64,000 nucleotides of DNA from Pantoea sp. WMus005 (GTDB taxonomy: Bacteria > Pseudomonadota > Gammaproteobacteria > Enterobacterales > Enterobacteriaceae). The stretch covers positions 372,001-436,000 of the forward strand of contig NZ_JACBXU010000003.1 of the NCBI RefSeq assembly GCF_013415305.1. Direction: 5' to 3'. Position numbers and translations under genes: made by a program. Of this stretch, positions 11,972-22,323 are shown piece by piece; position 1 is the stretch's first letter; each line of letters begins with the position of its first letter. The notes under the pieces were generated by a model. That model searched no databases. It was given only the letters and a program-made list of their open reading frames with translations, and had not been told where the DNA came from.

Positions 11972-11998
11972 TAAAGTTCAAAAAAACGCCGCCGATAG
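11972..11998 (+). promoter_or_regulatory. FliA (sigma-28) promoter of the chemoreceptor gene
   Basis: TAAAGTTC, 11-bp spacer, GCCGATAG: 14 of 16 bases match the flagellar sigma-28 consensus TAAAGTTT-N11-GCCGATAA with exact spacing. It lies 64 bp before the MCP start codon. Confidence 0.85.
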
Positions 11999-12062
11999 AT
12001 GATCTCAGGAGCACCACTAACAAAAGGAGTTATAGAAACGGGTAAATTCCAGGGGAATCACT

Positions 12063-14003
12063 ATGGCCAGTCAGGTAACACATAAGAAAAAAATGAGCAC
12101 CCGTGCGCAGATGTTAATCATGGGTGGTTTAACGATAGTGCTGGGATTTACCGTGACTATCGGGGTCCTCAGCTGGCAGTCAGGTAAAGAACAGAAAGAA
12201 CTGGCAGAAAAGTATCTGCATCAGATTGCCCAGAGCCGCGCCTTACAGGTACAGCAGGAGCTGGGTCATGCACGCGATGTCGCCAGTCTTCTCGGCCAAA
12301 GTCTGATCGCGTTACCTCAGGCTGGCATTACCGATCGTAAAGCCGCCGATAAGGTGATGGAGTATGCGCTGCGCGCGAATCCTGACTATCTGTCGATGTC
12401 AGTCATATTCGAACAGAATGCCTTTGATGGCCGTGATGCCTCGTTCGCCTCACAGCCGGGTCAGGCCCCCCAGGGCCGCTATGCCTTTTTTGTGGATCGT
12501 GACGCATCAGGGAAATACGCGATGCATCCGCTGCTCTCCTATCTGACGCCGGGTCAGGGCGACTACTATCTGGTCCCGCAAAAATCACAAAAAGATACGC
12601 TCACCGAACCTTACAGTTATGCCTATAACGGCGTGCCGACTCTGCTCACCTCCGTCGCTGCCGTGATTGTGGATCAGGGCAACTTAAAGGCGGTTGTCAC
12701 CTCTGACATTTCACTGGCATCACTGCAACAGAAAGTGAATCAGATTAAACCCTGGCAGGGCAGCGGCTATGCGCTGTTGCTCTCCAGTAACGGGAATGTC
12801 GTCTCCTCGCCGGTGAAAGATGAAGCCGGGAAACCCTGGAAAGGCGAGAAAGATGGTTTTACGTCCAACGTCGTACAGCATTTTGATGCCGTACTGGGTG
12901 AAGACGCACTGGTCACCTGGCAGCCGGTAGTGATTGGAAACAGTGACAAGCCCTGGTATCTTGGCGTCGTTGCACCAGTCAGTCAGGTAATGGCGGCGAC
13001 TAACCGTCAACTGACCTGGGCCGTAGGTTTAATGGTACTCAGTGTGCTACTGGTTGGCGCCGTACTCGGCATGCTGTTCAGCCGTAAAGTGCTGCGCCCA
13101 ATTGGTGGCGAGCCAATTGAAGCAGCCCATATTGCGCTGGCCGTGGCCGATGGCAAGCTGGATAACAGGATTGCGGTGAAAAGCGGCGACAGTAGCAGCC
13201 TGTTCTTCGCGCTTCACACTATGCAAAGCCAGCTCCGGCAGATTGTTGGGCAGATTAAAGACTCCAGTGAATCGGTGCGTCAGGGCGCGGGCGAAATTGC
13301 CAGCGGTAACCTGAACCTGGCATCACGCACTGAAGAACAGGCTGCCGCGCTGGAGCAGACTGCAGCCAGCATGGAGCAGATCAGTGCCACGATTCGCCTG
13401 AATGCCGACAACGCGCAGCAGGCAACCAGCCTGACTGAAAATGCCACGCATATTGCCAGTCGCGGTGCGTCGCTGGTGGGTGAGGTGGTGCAGACTATGG
13501 CGCAGATCGACGATAGTTCGAAAAAGATCGGCGACATTACTACGATGATCAACAGCATCGCCTTCCAGACCAATATTCTGGCACTGAACGCGGCGGTAGA
13601 AGCGGCACGTGCTGGTGAACAGGGCCGGGGTTTTGCGGTGGTCGCCTCCGAAGTGCGTAATCTGGCCCAGCGCAGTGCGAATGCGGTAAAAGAGATCGGC
13701 GCACTGATTGAAGAGTCGAGTGTACGGGTTGAGAGCGGTGTCCGGCTGGTAAACGATGCCGGTAAAACCATGCAGGAGATGATGCACGCGGTGAATTCGG
13801 TGCAGGGCATAATCGGTGAGATTGTCACAGCGTCAAGCGAACAGGCGCGTGGTATCAGCCAGGTAACGATTGCCGTCAATGAAATGGATGGTGTCACTCA
13901 ACAGAACGCCGCGCTGGTGCAGCAGATGTCGGCAGCCGCCAGTTCGCTGGAAGATCAGGCGCAGCAGCTGTCACAGACGGTGGAACAGTTCCACCTGGCA
14001 TAA
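12063..14003 (+). CDS. Methyl-accepting chemotaxis protein with Cache-type sensor
   Basis: A 646-residue transmembrane chemoreceptor. A short cytoplasmic N-terminus leads to TM1 (about residues 13-37), a periplasmic domain of about 270 residues that looks like a dCache/PDC sensor, TM2 (about 320-345), HAMP, and a long methyl-accepting coiled coil with the hairpin tip [30 protein letters not shown]. The C-terminus (EQFHLA) lacks the NWETF CheR/CheB tether. A sigma-28 promoter upstream ties it to the flagellar regulon. The ligand cannot be read from sequence. The ribosome site is AGGGGA ten bases before the ATG. Confidence 0.93.
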   Translation: MASQVTHKKKMSTRAQMLIMGGLTIVLGFTVTIGVLSWQSGKEQKELAEKYLHQIAQSRALQVQQELGHARDVASLLGQSLIALPQAGITDRKAADKVMEYALRANPDYLSMSVIFEQNAFDGRDASFASQPGQAPQGRYAFFVDRDASGKYAMHPLLSYLTPGQGDYYLVPQKSQKDTLTEPYSYAYNGVPTLLTSVAAVIVDQGNLKAVVTSDISLASLQQKVNQIKPWQGSGYALLLSSNGNVVSSPVKDEAGKPWKGEKDGFTSNVVQHFDAVLGEDALVTWQPVVIGNSDKPWYLGVVAPVSQVMAATNRQLTWAVGLMVLSVLLVGAVLGMLFSRKVLRPIGGEPIEAAHIALAVADGKLDNRIAVKSGDSSSLFFALHTMQSQLRQIVGQIKDSSESVRQGAGEIASGNLNLASRTEEQAAALEQTAASMEQISATIRLNADNAQQATSLTENATHIASRGASLVGEVVQTMAQIDDSSKKIGDITTMINSIAFQTNILALNAAVEAARAGEQGRGFAVVASEVRNLAQRSANAVKEIGALIEESSVRVESGVRLVNDAGKTMQEMMHAVNSVQGIIGEIVTASSEQARGISQVTIAVNEMDGVTQQNAALVQQMSAAASSLEDQAQQLSQTVEQFHLA

Positions 14004-14039
14004 GGCGAGCGCAGGGTTCCTGAGCCAGCCTCCGCTTTG

Positions 14040-14075
14040 CAAAAAAACAGACCCGCCATCGGCGGGTTTGTTTTT
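14040..14075. terminator. Bidirectional terminator between MCP and sugar ABC operon
   Basis: ACCCGCC / GGCGGGT stem with ATC loop, an A-run on the left and TTTGTTTTT on the right. It works for both convergent transcripts. Confidence 0.82.
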
Positions 14076-15159
14076 ATCCCTGTTCCATCAGCCGCACGCC
14101 GCTGCTGGCATCAAACAGATGCATTTTATCTGGATTTACAGTCACCGAAAGCGTGCCGCCCGGCACGGCGTCACTGCGGCCACTCAGCTGCATATGCAGC
14201 GGAAAACCCTGCCAGTTCAGATGCAACAGCGTCGATTCGCCGGTAATTTCTACAATATTCACCGCCGCCGGTTGCCCGCTGACATCACTGATCAGATCGT
14301 GAGGGCGTACGCCCAGCGTAACAGGCTGATCAGCCTGCTGCTGCGCGGCACTGTGCCAGCGAGTCGGCAGTGGCAGCCACTGCTCACCACAGAGAACGCC
14401 AGGCACGCGGTCTCGTATCTGAAAACGGGCATCCAGCAGATTCATCGGCGGTGAACCGATAAACCGCGCCACAAAGGTGTTAACCGGACGATCGTAAATC
14501 GCCAGCGGCGCACCCTGTTGCACTATCACCCCTTCTTTCATCACCACAATCTGATCCGCCAGCGTCATCGCCTCGACCTGATCGTGAGTGACATAGACCA
14601 TCGTGGTTTTGAAACGCTGATGCAAAGACTTAATCTCGGCGCGCAGCTCCATGCGCAACTGCGCATCAAGGTTAGAAAGCGGCTCATCGAACAGAAAAAC
14701 CTGCGGGTTGCGCACCATCGCCCGTCCCATCGCCACGCGCTGCCGCTGTCCACCCGACAAGGCGCGTGGATAACGCTGCAGCAACTGATCAATACCGAGA
14801 ATACCGGCGATTCGGGCAATTTTGCTTTTCTGCTCGTCGCGCTTCACCTTTTTTACCTGCATATGAAACGCCAGATTCTCGGCGACGGTGAGGTGCGGAT
14901 AGAGTGCATAGCTCTGAAACACCATGGCGATATCCCTGTCGGCAGGATCGAGATCGTTAATCTGCTTTTTATCCAGCATGATCGCGCCGTCAGAGACCGT
15001 ATCCAGACCCGCAAGCAGTCGCAGCAGGGTGGATTTACCGCAGCCGGAGGGGCCGACCAGCACGGTAAAACTGCCGTCAGGGATGGTTAAATCCAGCGGG
15101 TGCAGCACGCTCTGTTTACCGAAGCGCTTTGCCACCTGTACAAGTTCAACACTGGCCAT
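14074..15159 (-). CDS. Carbohydrate ABC transporter ATP-binding protein (MalK/UgpC type)
   Basis: A 361-residue ATPase. It has Walker A GPSGCGKST, Q-loop FQSYALYPH, signature LSGGQRQR, Walker B VFLFDEPLSNLDAQLR and H-loop VTHDQ, then a C-terminal OB-like regulatory domain of about 120 residues, as in MalK. This length and domain layout mark carbohydrate importers. It is the last gene of a five-gene operon (binding protein, two permeases, PfkB kinase, ATPase); the kinase stop is two bases away. Substrate unknown. Confidence 0.93.
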   Translation of the reverse strand: MASVELVQVAKRFGKQSVLHPLDLTIPDGSFTVLVGPSGCGKSTLLRLLAGLDTVSDGAIMLDKKQINDLDPADRDIAMVFQSYALYPHLTVAENLAFHMQVKKVKRDEQKSKIARIAGILGIDQLLQRYPRALSGGQRQRVAMGRAMVRNPQVFLFDEPLSNLDAQLRMELRAEIKSLHQRFKTTMVYVTHDQVEAMTLADQIVVMKEGVIVQQGAPLAIYDRPVNTFVARFIGSPPMNLLDARFQIRDRVPGVLCGEQWLPLPTRWHSAAQQQADQPVTLGVRPHDLISDVSGQPAAVNIVEITGESTLLHLNWQGFPLHMQLSGRSDAVPGGTLSVTVNPDKMHLFDASSGVRLMEQG

Positions 15160-15161
15160 GT

Positions 15162-16109
15162 TCAGCGCACCTCATGTGATAGTTGGAGTTGTTGCCAGCT
15201 GGGGTAGCGGCGCGGAGAGCTGCTTATCGCCTGTGAGGCCACGTCAATGCCCCAGCGCAGCGCGGTGAGCGATGACTGGCGGTAGAGCAGTGCAGTGAGA
15301 AAACCGGCATTAAAACTGTCACCGGCACCAATGGTATCGACCACCGTCACCGGCTGGCCGGCGGCAAATTGCACAGAGGCGGCAGACCAGAGACGCGCGC
15401 CCTCTGCGCCACACTTAATCACGCAGCCGCCGCGGCCACTGAGCTGAGAGGACAGCCATTTACCGCTTTGTTCCAGCAGGTCTGCACCTGCTAAACCCAG
15501 CGCTTCTACCTCATTCAGCAGCAGCCAGTCACAATCCGCTAACCAGGCCCCCATCTCCAGACGAAGCCCATCGCTCCAGCCCGCGGGCGGCCAGCCGGTG
15601 TCCACGGCCACACAAAAGCCACGCTGCTGCAGCTCGGCCAGTAGCGCCGGATAGTGATCATAAAGTTCAAGACAAAGAAAGGTGCCGCATAGCAGCACGA
15701 TGTCGCCGGGTGTCGCCTGCAACGGCAGCTGGGCCAGCACATCGTCTGCGGACAGTACGGTAATATGGCCGTGATTGCTGAGAAACGATCGTTCGTTATC
15801 GGGATGGGTCACGCCCACCGTCAGTGAGGTTTCACAGGCATAACGCGGCCAGTGTGCGGCGCTGTGGGGAAAGTGACTGGCGAGCCAGTGGCTGAATCCA
15901 TCGTCACCCTGATTGGCGATGGCCCGATGCGGCACCTGCATTGCCTCCAGCGCCAGCGCGCAGTTACCGGCCGATCCACCAGGACGTAACTCGCTGTGCT
16001 GCAGCATGACTTCTGTGCCGCGCTTCGGCCAGTCGCTGAGCGTACTCATGATTAAATCGACATTAATATTGCCCACCACATAAAGCGTGGACGCGTGGGT
16101 AGTATCCAT
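15162..16109 (-). CDS. PfkB/ribokinase-family sugar kinase
   Basis: A 315-residue cytoplasmic kinase. The N-terminal GNINVDLIM and RPGGSAGNCA motifs and the C-terminal signature DTIGAGDSFNAGFL with the catalytic aspartate are those of the PfkB family. It sits between permease and ATPase genes with 2-bp gaps, so it most likely phosphorylates the imported sugar. Ribokinase, fructokinase and 2-keto-3-deoxygluconate kinase share this fold and cannot be separated here. Confidence 0.9.
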   Translation of the reverse strand: MDTTHASTLYVVGNINVDLIMSTLSDWPKRGTEVMLQHSELRPGGSAGNCALALEAMQVPHRAIANQGDDGFSHWLASHFPHSAAHWPRYACETSLTVGVTHPDNERSFLSNHGHITVLSADDVLAQLPLQATPGDIVLLCGTFLCLELYDHYPALLAELQQRGFCVAVDTGWPPAGWSDGLRLEMGAWLADCDWLLLNEVEALGLAGADLLEQSGKWLSSQLSGRGGCVIKCGAEGARLWSAASVQFAAGQPVTVVDTIGAGDSFNAGFLTALLYRQSSLTALRWGIDVASQAISSSPRRYPSWQQLQLSHEVR

Positions 16110-16111
16110 AT

Positions 16112-16951
16112 TTATCCCTTACTTCCGCCGCTGGTGAGGCCGCTGACCAGCGTCTTCTGCAACCAGATGGCAATAAACAGAGGCGGCACCGAAGCCAGAA
16201 TGCCAATCGCCGCGACCAGTCCGTCGTCAGTCGCGCGTCCGGCGGTAAAACCGGCAATGGCGACCGGCAGGGTCTGTGCCGAAATGTTGCTGGTGAACAG
16301 CAGCGCGTAGAAAAACTCATCCCAGGCGAGCAACCAGCCAAACAGCGCAGCGGCACCCAGAACCGGTTTCGCCAGCGGCAGTGTGATGCGCAGCAGAACC
16401 TGCCAGAAGCGCAGGCCATCCAGCCGTGCCGCCTGTTCGATGTCACGTGGCAGCGAGTCGAACTGGTTCTTGAGCATCCAGGTCAGGAACGGCAGGATTA
16501 GCGAGCAGTAGACCATCACCAGGCCGGGACGGGTGTTGAGCAGCCCCAGTTGTTGCAGCAGAAAATAAAGCGGCAGCACAAACGCCACCGGCGGCACCAT
16601 GTAGATTGCCAGTGCGCCGGAAAGCCAGGCATCGCGACCGCTGTAGCGTGAGAAGCTGAACGCCGCCGGTATCGCCAGCAGCAATGAGATCACCGTGGCC
16701 ACCGTCGCCACCAGCAGGCTGTTCCCCAGCGCATGCAGGAAAATGTTGCCTGGCTGGTTCGGTGCCAGCGAAACCAGCCCCTGATAGCGACTGAAATCCC
16801 ACTGACGCGGCACCCACTCCAGCGGCACGCGGGAAAGATCGCTGGCAGAACTGACGCTCATCAGAAACAGCCAGCCCATCGGGGCCAGAATGCTGATGGC
16901 CACCAGCAGCGCCGCCCCATAACGCAGCACCCGTCGCAGTTTAGTTTTCAT
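16112..16951 (-). CDS. Carbohydrate ABC transporter permease (MalG/UgpE type)
   Basis: A 279-residue inner membrane protein with about six hydrophobic spans. The EAA loop reads EQAARLDGLRFWQVLLRITLPLAKP. The N-terminal WLFLMSVSSASDL and mid-protein PAAFSFSRY segments are typical of the MalG subfamily. It overlaps the upstream permease gene by 11 bp. Confidence 0.92.
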   Translation of the reverse strand: MKTKLRRVLRYGAALLVAISILAPMGWLFLMSVSSASDLSRVPLEWVPRQWDFSRYQGLVSLAPNQPGNIFLHALGNSLLVATVATVISLLLAIPAAFSFSRYSGRDAWLSGALAIYMVPPVAFVLPLYFLLQQLGLLNTRPGLVMVYCSLILPFLTWMLKNQFDSLPRDIEQAARLDGLRFWQVLLRITLPLAKPVLGAAALFGWLLAWDEFFYALLFTSNISAQTLPVAIAGFTAGRATDDGLVAAIGILASVPPLFIAIWLQKTLVSGLTSGGSKG

Positions 16952-17852
16952 AAGCAGAACTCCGGCGGCGCTGATGCCATAACATCAGCAGATAGAGCGT
17001 GATCAGCAGGGCGCACATCAGGGTCATGAGTATCGCATAGGCGGCACCACTGCCGGCACGCAGGTAACTGAACGACTCCTGATACACGAAAAAGCTCAGG
17101 GTTTTGGTACTGTCTACTGGCCCGCCGCGCGTCATCACGTAGATGATGTCGAAGATCTTAAAGGCATCGATAGTGCGTAACACCAGCGCGACGCCGAGTG
17201 GAGCGACAATCGCCGGGAAAGTAATTGCCCGGAACCGGCGCCAGGCAGATGCGCCATCCAGTCGTGCTGCTTCAAACAGATCTTCCGGGATTGACTGCAG
17301 CGCCGCCAGCACCAGCAGGGTGACCAGCGGATAGTTTTTCCAGATATCCGCGAACATCACCGCATTGAGCGCTGAATCCGGCGATCCCAGCCAGCTGCGA
17401 TAGCCATCAATGAAGCCGATCTGACTGAGCAGGGCGTTGATGCTGCCGTAATCGGGGTTAAAGTTGAGTCGCCACATCATCGCGTTGACGATGGTCGGCA
17501 GCGCCCAGGGCAGAATCACCAGCACCCGCAGCACATTACGCCCGATGAATTTCTGATTCAGCAGCAGCGCGACCAGCACGCCGATGATTCCTTCAACGGT
17601 GACAGAAACCAGAGTGAAATAGAGTGTGCGCCAGATCGACGCCCGGAAATCGGGATCGCTAAGCGCATAAAGATAGTTTTCCAGCCCAATCCAGGCAGGG
17701 GTTTCACCGCTGCCAATGAGCGCCGCATCGGTAAAACTAAGCCAGATGGTACGCAGAAGAGGCCAGGCGGTTAACAGCAGCATCACCAGCAGCATGGGTG
17801 CCAGTAGCACCCATGCCTGACGCTGTTCGCGTTGACGCAAACTCAGCATCAT
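16941..17852 (-). CDS. Carbohydrate ABC transporter permease (MalF/UgpA type)
   Basis: A 303-residue six-span permease. It has the EAA loop EAARLDGASAWRRFRAITFPAI and the MalF-like WLSFTDAAL near the N-terminus. Two ATG codons are adjacent at the start; AAGGAG lies just upstream, and the second ATG has the better spacing. It follows the binding-protein gene by six bases. Confidence 0.92.
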   Translation of the reverse strand: MMLSLRQREQRQAWVLLAPMLLVMLLLTAWPLLRTIWLSFTDAALIGSGETPAWIGLENYLYALSDPDFRASIWRTLYFTLVSVTVEGIIGVLVALLLNQKFIGRNVLRVLVILPWALPTIVNAMMWRLNFNPDYGSINALLSQIGFIDGYRSWLGSPDSALNAVMFADIWKNYPLVTLLVLAALQSIPEDLFEAARLDGASAWRRFRAITFPAIVAPLGVALVLRTIDAFKIFDIIYVMTRGGPVDSTKTLSFFVYQESFSYLRAGSGAAYAILMTLMCALLITLYLLMLWHQRRRSSAYEN

Positions 17853-17858
17853 GACTCC

Positions 17859-19106
17859 TTAACGCAACCGGGCGGCGCTTTTATCAACCGTCGCCATCGC
17901 GTCCTGCGCGGGCATTTTACCCAGCAATACCTGCTGTAACTGCTGCTGCAGCTGGTTCGACAGGCGCGAATAGTCAGCCGTCTCCGGACGTGACAGCATC
18001 ACGTTTAACGATTTGTCCGCTGCGGCAATCAGGCTCTCCTGATCCTTTTTCACCGCCTCATCCTGATAAGAAGATTTCCAGATCGGCAGGCTGAGCTTCG
18101 CATACTGGTTCTGAACCGGCTGTGAGGTCATGTACTGGATGAACTGCCACGCCTCATTAGCATGCGTACTGCCTTTGGTGATACCCAGTCCCATTGAGCC
18201 GTTCACTGCACCCACTTTTCCAGGCGCATCGCCCGGCGCGGGCATGATGCCAACGTCGCCCGCCACTTTGCTCTGCTTAGGATCGTTCGCCATGTTGTAC
18301 ATGTAGGTCCAGTTCAGCGCGAAAGCTGCATCACCATTAGAGAATGATTTACGCACATCTTCTTCCAGATATTCACGCGAAGCCGGATTGCTCAGCCCAT
18401 CATCGAGCGAACTTTTCATCATGTTCAGCGCTTTAAGTGAGGCCGGACTGGAGAAGTCGAGTTTGCCGTTCTGATAGAACTTTCCACCAAAGCCCGACAC
18501 CAGCGTGGTGTAGTCACACACCAGCGCCTCAGCCTGAGACCAGCTCCAGACCAGCGGATAGGTGACAATCTTCTTATCTTTGATGATCTTCGCGTCATCC
18601 AGCACCTGCTGCCAGGTCTGCGGCGGCGAGGTGATGCCCGCTTTAGCCAGCATCGCTTTGTTGTAATAGAGGTATTTGGTATCAAGGATCCACGGCATAC
18701 CCAGCGTTTTACCTTTGTAGACCACCGTGTTCATTGCGCCGGGGAAGACCTTCTCTTTCTCCTCTGGCGTAATGCGTGCGCTCACATCCTGCAGCAAATC
18801 GAAACGGGCAAATTCCGCAGGCCAGATGGCATCGAACAGCACGACATCATAGCCATTACCGCCTGCGCCGCGCGCCGCCACGATTTTGTCGTGCAGCGCT
18901 TCATAAGGAACAAACTCCAGATTGACGGTGACATCCGGATGCTGCTTCTGAAAATTTTGCGTCATCGCGCGGATATCATTTTCGCTATAGGCCGCCTGGG
19001 TCATAAACAGCGCATTGATCTGGCTGGCCGCCGCCGCGCTGCCTGCGCTTAACATCAGTAAGGCGGCAAACCCGGCTTTCAGTTTAGGGGTATAACGCTG
19101 TGACAT
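17859..19106 (-). CDS. Carbohydrate ABC transporter substrate-binding protein
   Basis: A 415-residue periplasmic protein of the SBP_bac_1 family. It has a signal peptide (KLKAGFAALLMLSAGSAAAA), the FQKQHPDVTVNLEFVPYEALHDKI opening and YDVVLFDAIWPAEFA motif of sugar-binding proteins. I use the ATG at 19106 because GGAGAAG gives correct spacing to it; a GTG four codons upstream is inside that ribosome site. It is the first gene of the importer operon, divergent from a ROK regulator, with a palindrome between them. Confidence 0.92.
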   Translation of the reverse strand: MSQRYTPKLKAGFAALLMLSAGSAAAASQINALFMTQAAYSENDIRAMTQNFQKQHPDVTVNLEFVPYEALHDKIVAARGAGGNGYDVVLFDAIWPAEFARFDLLQDVSARITPEEKEKVFPGAMNTVVYKGKTLGMPWILDTKYLYYNKAMLAKAGITSPPQTWQQVLDDAKIIKDKKIVTYPLVWSWSQAEALVCDYTTLVSGFGGKFYQNGKLDFSSPASLKALNMMKSSLDDGLSNPASREYLEEDVRKSFSNGDAAFALNWTYMYNMANDPKQSKVAGDVGIMPAPGDAPGKVGAVNGSMGLGITKGSTHANEAWQFIQYMTSQPVQNQYAKLSLPIWKSSYQDEAVKKDQESLIAAADKSLNVMLSRPETADYSRLSNQLQQQLQQVLLGKMPAQDAMATVDKSAARLR

Positions 19107-19142
19107 GGTCTTCTCCACTATGCAGCAACAGGCTGATGGTTA

Positions 19143-19167
19143 ATTAAATCAATTTGATTGATTTAAT
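19143..19167. promoter_or_regulatory. Palindromic operator in front of the sugar ABC operon
   Basis: ATTAAATCAA and TTGATTTAAT form a perfect 10-bp inverted repeat around a 5-bp centre, 37 bp upstream of the binding-protein start. It is AT-rich like known ROK-family (NagC/Mlc) operators and is the likely binding site of the divergent ROK protein. Confidence 0.7.
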
Positions 19168-19402
19168 CAGGGGCAAAATTCTGGTCAGTGTGCAGACTGA
19201 CCGTAGAGAACTAAGCAAACGGCGTGCCACAAGTAGTAGAAAGCAAGCAACAAAGCCGTAACAACGCTGAAACTCAGACTGCACTTTTATGGCAAAATTG
19301 CCTATTCTGATGCGCGAGAATTGCGTGCTGCATCAAAGATATTGTTTGCCGGAATGCTCCCGGGGACGAATACTGTCGGGTCCCGCTGTAATGGAAAACA
19401 AC

Positions 19403-20572
19403 ATGAAAACCTCGGGTACCAACCTTGAACATGCGCGGGCGCATAACCGGCGTGTGGTGATTGAAGCCATTCGTCTGCACGGTGAGCTGACCCGTGCCGA
19501 ACTGGCCCGAATGACGGCACTGACGCCGCAGACCGTTTCGAATATCGTGGCAGAGCTGGAGCAGGCCGAACTGCTGACCAGCCGCCAGCCGCGCCGTAGC
19601 GGACGCGGTCAGCCATCCATTCCGGTCACGCTTAATCCCACCAGTGCCTGGTCGATCGGCATTCATCTTGATCATCAGACATTGCTGCTGGTGCTGGTCG
19701 ATCTTAGCGGCGAAGTCCATTTCCGCCGCCTCGTTATGGTGCAAAAGCCGCAGCCTGCTGCCACTCTGGCGTGCATTGCCGGCGTGCTTGAGGAGATGCG
19801 TGCCTTCCTCGGCGCGCAGTGGCAGAAAGTCCTGGGGATTGGCGTGGTGATGCCGGGTCCTTTTGGGGTTGAGGGCATCTCTTCAGTGGGGCCAACCACA
19901 CTGAACGGCTGGGAGCAGGTTGATATCGGGACGGAGCTCGGCACCCTCAGCGGCCTGCCGGTGACGCTGGAAAACGACGCCACAGTAGCCGCTATTGGCG
20001 AACGCTTCCACGGTACGGCGCGCCACCTTAACTCCTTTATCTATCTCTACATCGGCACCGGCCTTGGCGCGGGGATCTTCACTGATGGCCACATCTATAC
20101 CGGCCACGCCCATAACGCAGGCGAGATTGGACACATTGTGGTGGAGCCGGGCGGTCGCGACTGCTACTGCGGTAATCAGGGCTGCCTGGAACGGTATGTC
20201 TCGTTACAGGCAGCTTATGAATTCTGCGGTCTCGATCCGATGCGGGCGTTACCTGACGATCTGCTGCAGATTGAACCCGCGCGTTTCACCGCATGGATTG
20301 AGAGCGTGATGACGCCATTGCGCCAGGCGATCAATATTCTGGAGTCGGTGTTTGATGCAGAGGCGGTGATAATTGGTGGGATGATGCCTGCGTCCTTGCT
20401 GGAGCAGATCGTAGAACGGTTGCCACCCCTTTATCAGTCAGTGCGGGGACGGTATCTCTTTGATATGCGATTAAAGACTGGCATGACCGGTAGCGATACC
20501 GCTGCGCTGGGTGCTGCAGCCTTACCGATTTTTGATGAGTTTAACCCGAAGTTTCAGGTGCTGATGAAGTAG
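19403..20572 (+). CDS. ROK-family transcriptional repressor
   Basis: About 389 residues. The N-terminal winged helix (RVVIEAIRLHGELTRAELARMTALTPQTVSNIVAELEQ) is followed by a ROK sugar-kinase-like domain. That domain has the zinc-binding GEIGHIVVEPGGRDCYCGNQGCLERYVS motif and the IGTGLGAGI loop. NagC/Mlc/XylR relatives sense a sugar or phosphosugar. It should control the divergent ABC operon through the AT-rich palindrome. I chose the ATG at 19403 because GGAAAA precedes it at good spacing; the ATG at 19391 (four codons longer) is an alternative. A perfect hairpin follows. Confidence 0.88.
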   Translation: MKTSGTNLEHARAHNRRVVIEAIRLHGELTRAELARMTALTPQTVSNIVAELEQAELLTSRQPRRSGRGQPSIPVTLNPTSAWSIGIHLDHQTLLLVLVDLSGEVHFRRLVMVQKPQPAATLACIAGVLEEMRAFLGAQWQKVLGIGVVMPGPFGVEGISSVGPTTLNGWEQVDIGTELGTLSGLPVTLENDATVAAIGERFHGTARHLNSFIYLYIGTGLGAGIFTDGHIYTGHAHNAGEIGHIVVEPGGRDCYCGNQGCLERYVSLQAAYEFCGLDPMRALPDDLLQIEPARFTAWIESVMTPLRQAINILESVFDAEAVIIGGMMPASLLEQIVERLPPLYQSVRGRYLFDMRLKTGMTGSDTAALGAAALPIFDEFNPKFQVLMK

Positions 20573-20583
20573 GCAATGAAAAC

Positions 20584-20607
20584 GGCGCTGTTGCAGGCAA
20601 CAGCGCC
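20584..20607. terminator. Bidirectional terminator between ROK gene and gdhA
   Basis: Perfect 11-bp stem GGCGCTGTTGC / GCAACAGCGCC with a 2-nt loop between two convergent genes. No long T-run follows on either side. Confidence 0.7.
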
Positions 20608-20614
20608 ATAAGCA

Positions 20615-21889
20615 TTAACCCGGATAGATACCGCGATCTTTACGCGCCATCAGAATACGTTCGCAGGCCACGATATAAGCCGCCGTGCGCAGTGAGCAAT
20701 CTTTCTCCTTCGACTTCTCCCAGACGTGAACCATCGCTTCCGTCATAATCTTGTCTGAGCGACGATTGATCTCATCTTCACTCCAGAAGAAGCTGGCCAT
20801 GTCCTGAACCCATTCGAAGTAGCTGACGGTCACGCCGCCGGCATTACAGACCACATCCGGAACGACGATAATGCCGCGCGTTGCCAGCATGTCATCCGCA
20901 TCCGGATAGGTCGGACCGTTTGCCCCTTCCAGCACGATTTTGCAGCTCAGGACTTCAGCACGCTCGCGGGTAATCTGACCTTCCAGTGCCGCCGGAATCA
21001 GAATATCCATTCCTGTGGTCCAGAACGCCTCTTTCTCAATGCTCTGCGCGCCAGGGAAGCCGGCAATCTGCTTGTTGGCAATCTGCCACTCGGTCAGGGC
21101 AGCCATGTTGATGCCATCGGCATTAAAGAGTGTCGCGGTATGATCCTGAATCACAACCACGCGGGCGCCCGCCTCTTCAAACAGGCGTGCCGCTTCGCTG
21201 CCAACGTTACCGAAACCCTGCACTGCAACGCGCGCGCCTTCAATCTCAATGCCGGCACGACGTGCCACTTCTCGTCCAGTGATAAATACACCGCGACCGG
21301 TGGCTTTTTCACGGCCCAGAGAACCACCCAGATGAATCGGTTTGCCCGTGACAACGCCGGTAATCGTTGTGCCGTGGTTCATGGAATAGGTATCCATCAT
21401 CCATGCCATCACTTTGCTGTTGGTGCCGACATCTGGCGCAGGAATATCTTTTTGCGGTCCAATGATGATGCCGATCTCGCTGGTATAACGGCGGGTCAGT
21501 CGCTCAAGTTCACCATCGGACAGTTTGAAAGGATCAACGCGAATACCGCCCTTAGCGCCGCCATAGGGCAGGTTAACCGCCGCACATTTGATGGTCATCC
21601 ATGCGGAGAGCGCCATGACTTCATTAAGGTCGACATCCGGATGATAACGAATACCGCCTTTACCTGGACCGCGCGAAAGGTTGTGCTGAACGCGATAGCC
21701 TTCGAAGTGGCGAATTGAGCCATCGTCCATCTGAAGAGGAATATCAACAATCAACGCACGTTTTGGATGACGCAAAGTATCTATCCAACGTGAAAGATCG
21801 CCCAGATAAGGCGCAACCCGGTCAATTTGCTGTAAGTAGGTGGACCAGGCAGATGTGCTGCTTTCAGACGCATAAGATAACTTATCCAT
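20615..21889 (-). CDS. gdhA: Glutamate dehydrogenase
   Basis: A 424-residue Glu/Leu/Phe/Val dehydrogenase that interconverts glutamate and 2-oxoglutarate plus ammonium. [11 protein letters not shown] and the catalytic lysine in [13 protein letters not shown] are intact. The Rossmann loop [14 protein letters not shown] and the C-terminal [15 protein letters not shown] are diagnostic. The length and sequence fit the shorter, Gram-positive-like GDH type (GudB/RocG) rather than the 447-residue E. coli GdhA, so it may be the catabolic NAD-linked form; coenzyme use is not proven. It is monocistronic with a long 5' region. Confidence 0.92.
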   Translation of the reverse strand: MDKLSYASESSTSAWSTYLQQIDRVAPYLGDLSRWIDTLRHPKRALIVDIPLQMDDGSIRHFEGYRVQHNLSRGPGKGGIRYHPDVDLNEVMALSAWMTIKCAAVNLPYGGAKGGIRVDPFKLSDGELERLTRRYTSEIGIIIGPQKDIPAPDVGTNSKVMAWMMDTYSMNHGTTITGVVTGKPIHLGGSLGREKATGRGVFITGREVARRAGIEIEGARVAVQGFGNVGSEAARLFEEAGARVVVIQDHTATLFNADGINMAALTEWQIANKQIAGFPGAQSIEKEAFWTTGMDILIPAALEGQITRERAEVLSCKIVLEGANGPTYPDADDMLATRGIIVVPDVVCNAGGVTVSYFEWVQDMASFFWSEDEINRRSDKIMTEAMVHVWEKSKEKDCSLRTAAYIVACERILMARKDRGIYPG

Positions 21890-22320
21890 AAAAAACCTTT
21901 CTTAATGAAGTCATTTATTGGGTGGAACAGTGGACGGTGAGCGCATTATCTTGCGCGGACATAATCTAACACTTCTGAAACAAATATGATGGGGGCACTG
22001 CCCTGTTTAAGTGCAGTGGCGCCCCGTTTTGGGGCAGAGAAAGTGAATAGATAAGGTTCAATGACCGCTTTAAGGCGAATAAAGATGCGACAGAAGTGCG
22101 TAATGACTGCATATCAAAGAAAAATCGCTATCTTTCAATTCTTTGAGGATGTTCAAAAAGTTAAATAATTGATCGTTACCTGATTGACTTTGATGCCCCG
22201 GTTCAGTGCATGAGAATAAGTAATCAAAGGATTACCTTAAGTAATGAATCGAAGAAGAATTGCACAGGCTAATCAGTGATTTAGAGCAGTAAGAACAGTG
22301 ATAAGTAAAAAGTGTATAGC
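21890..22320. other. gdhA upstream region with small hairpin
   Basis: About 430 bp without a gene. The one notable structure is GCCCC-GTTTT-GGGGC at 22021-22035, a compact hairpin about 130 bp upstream of gdhA. It may lie in the leader transcript. No riboswitch or operator was recognised. Confidence 0.4.
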
Positions 22321-22323
22321 AGT

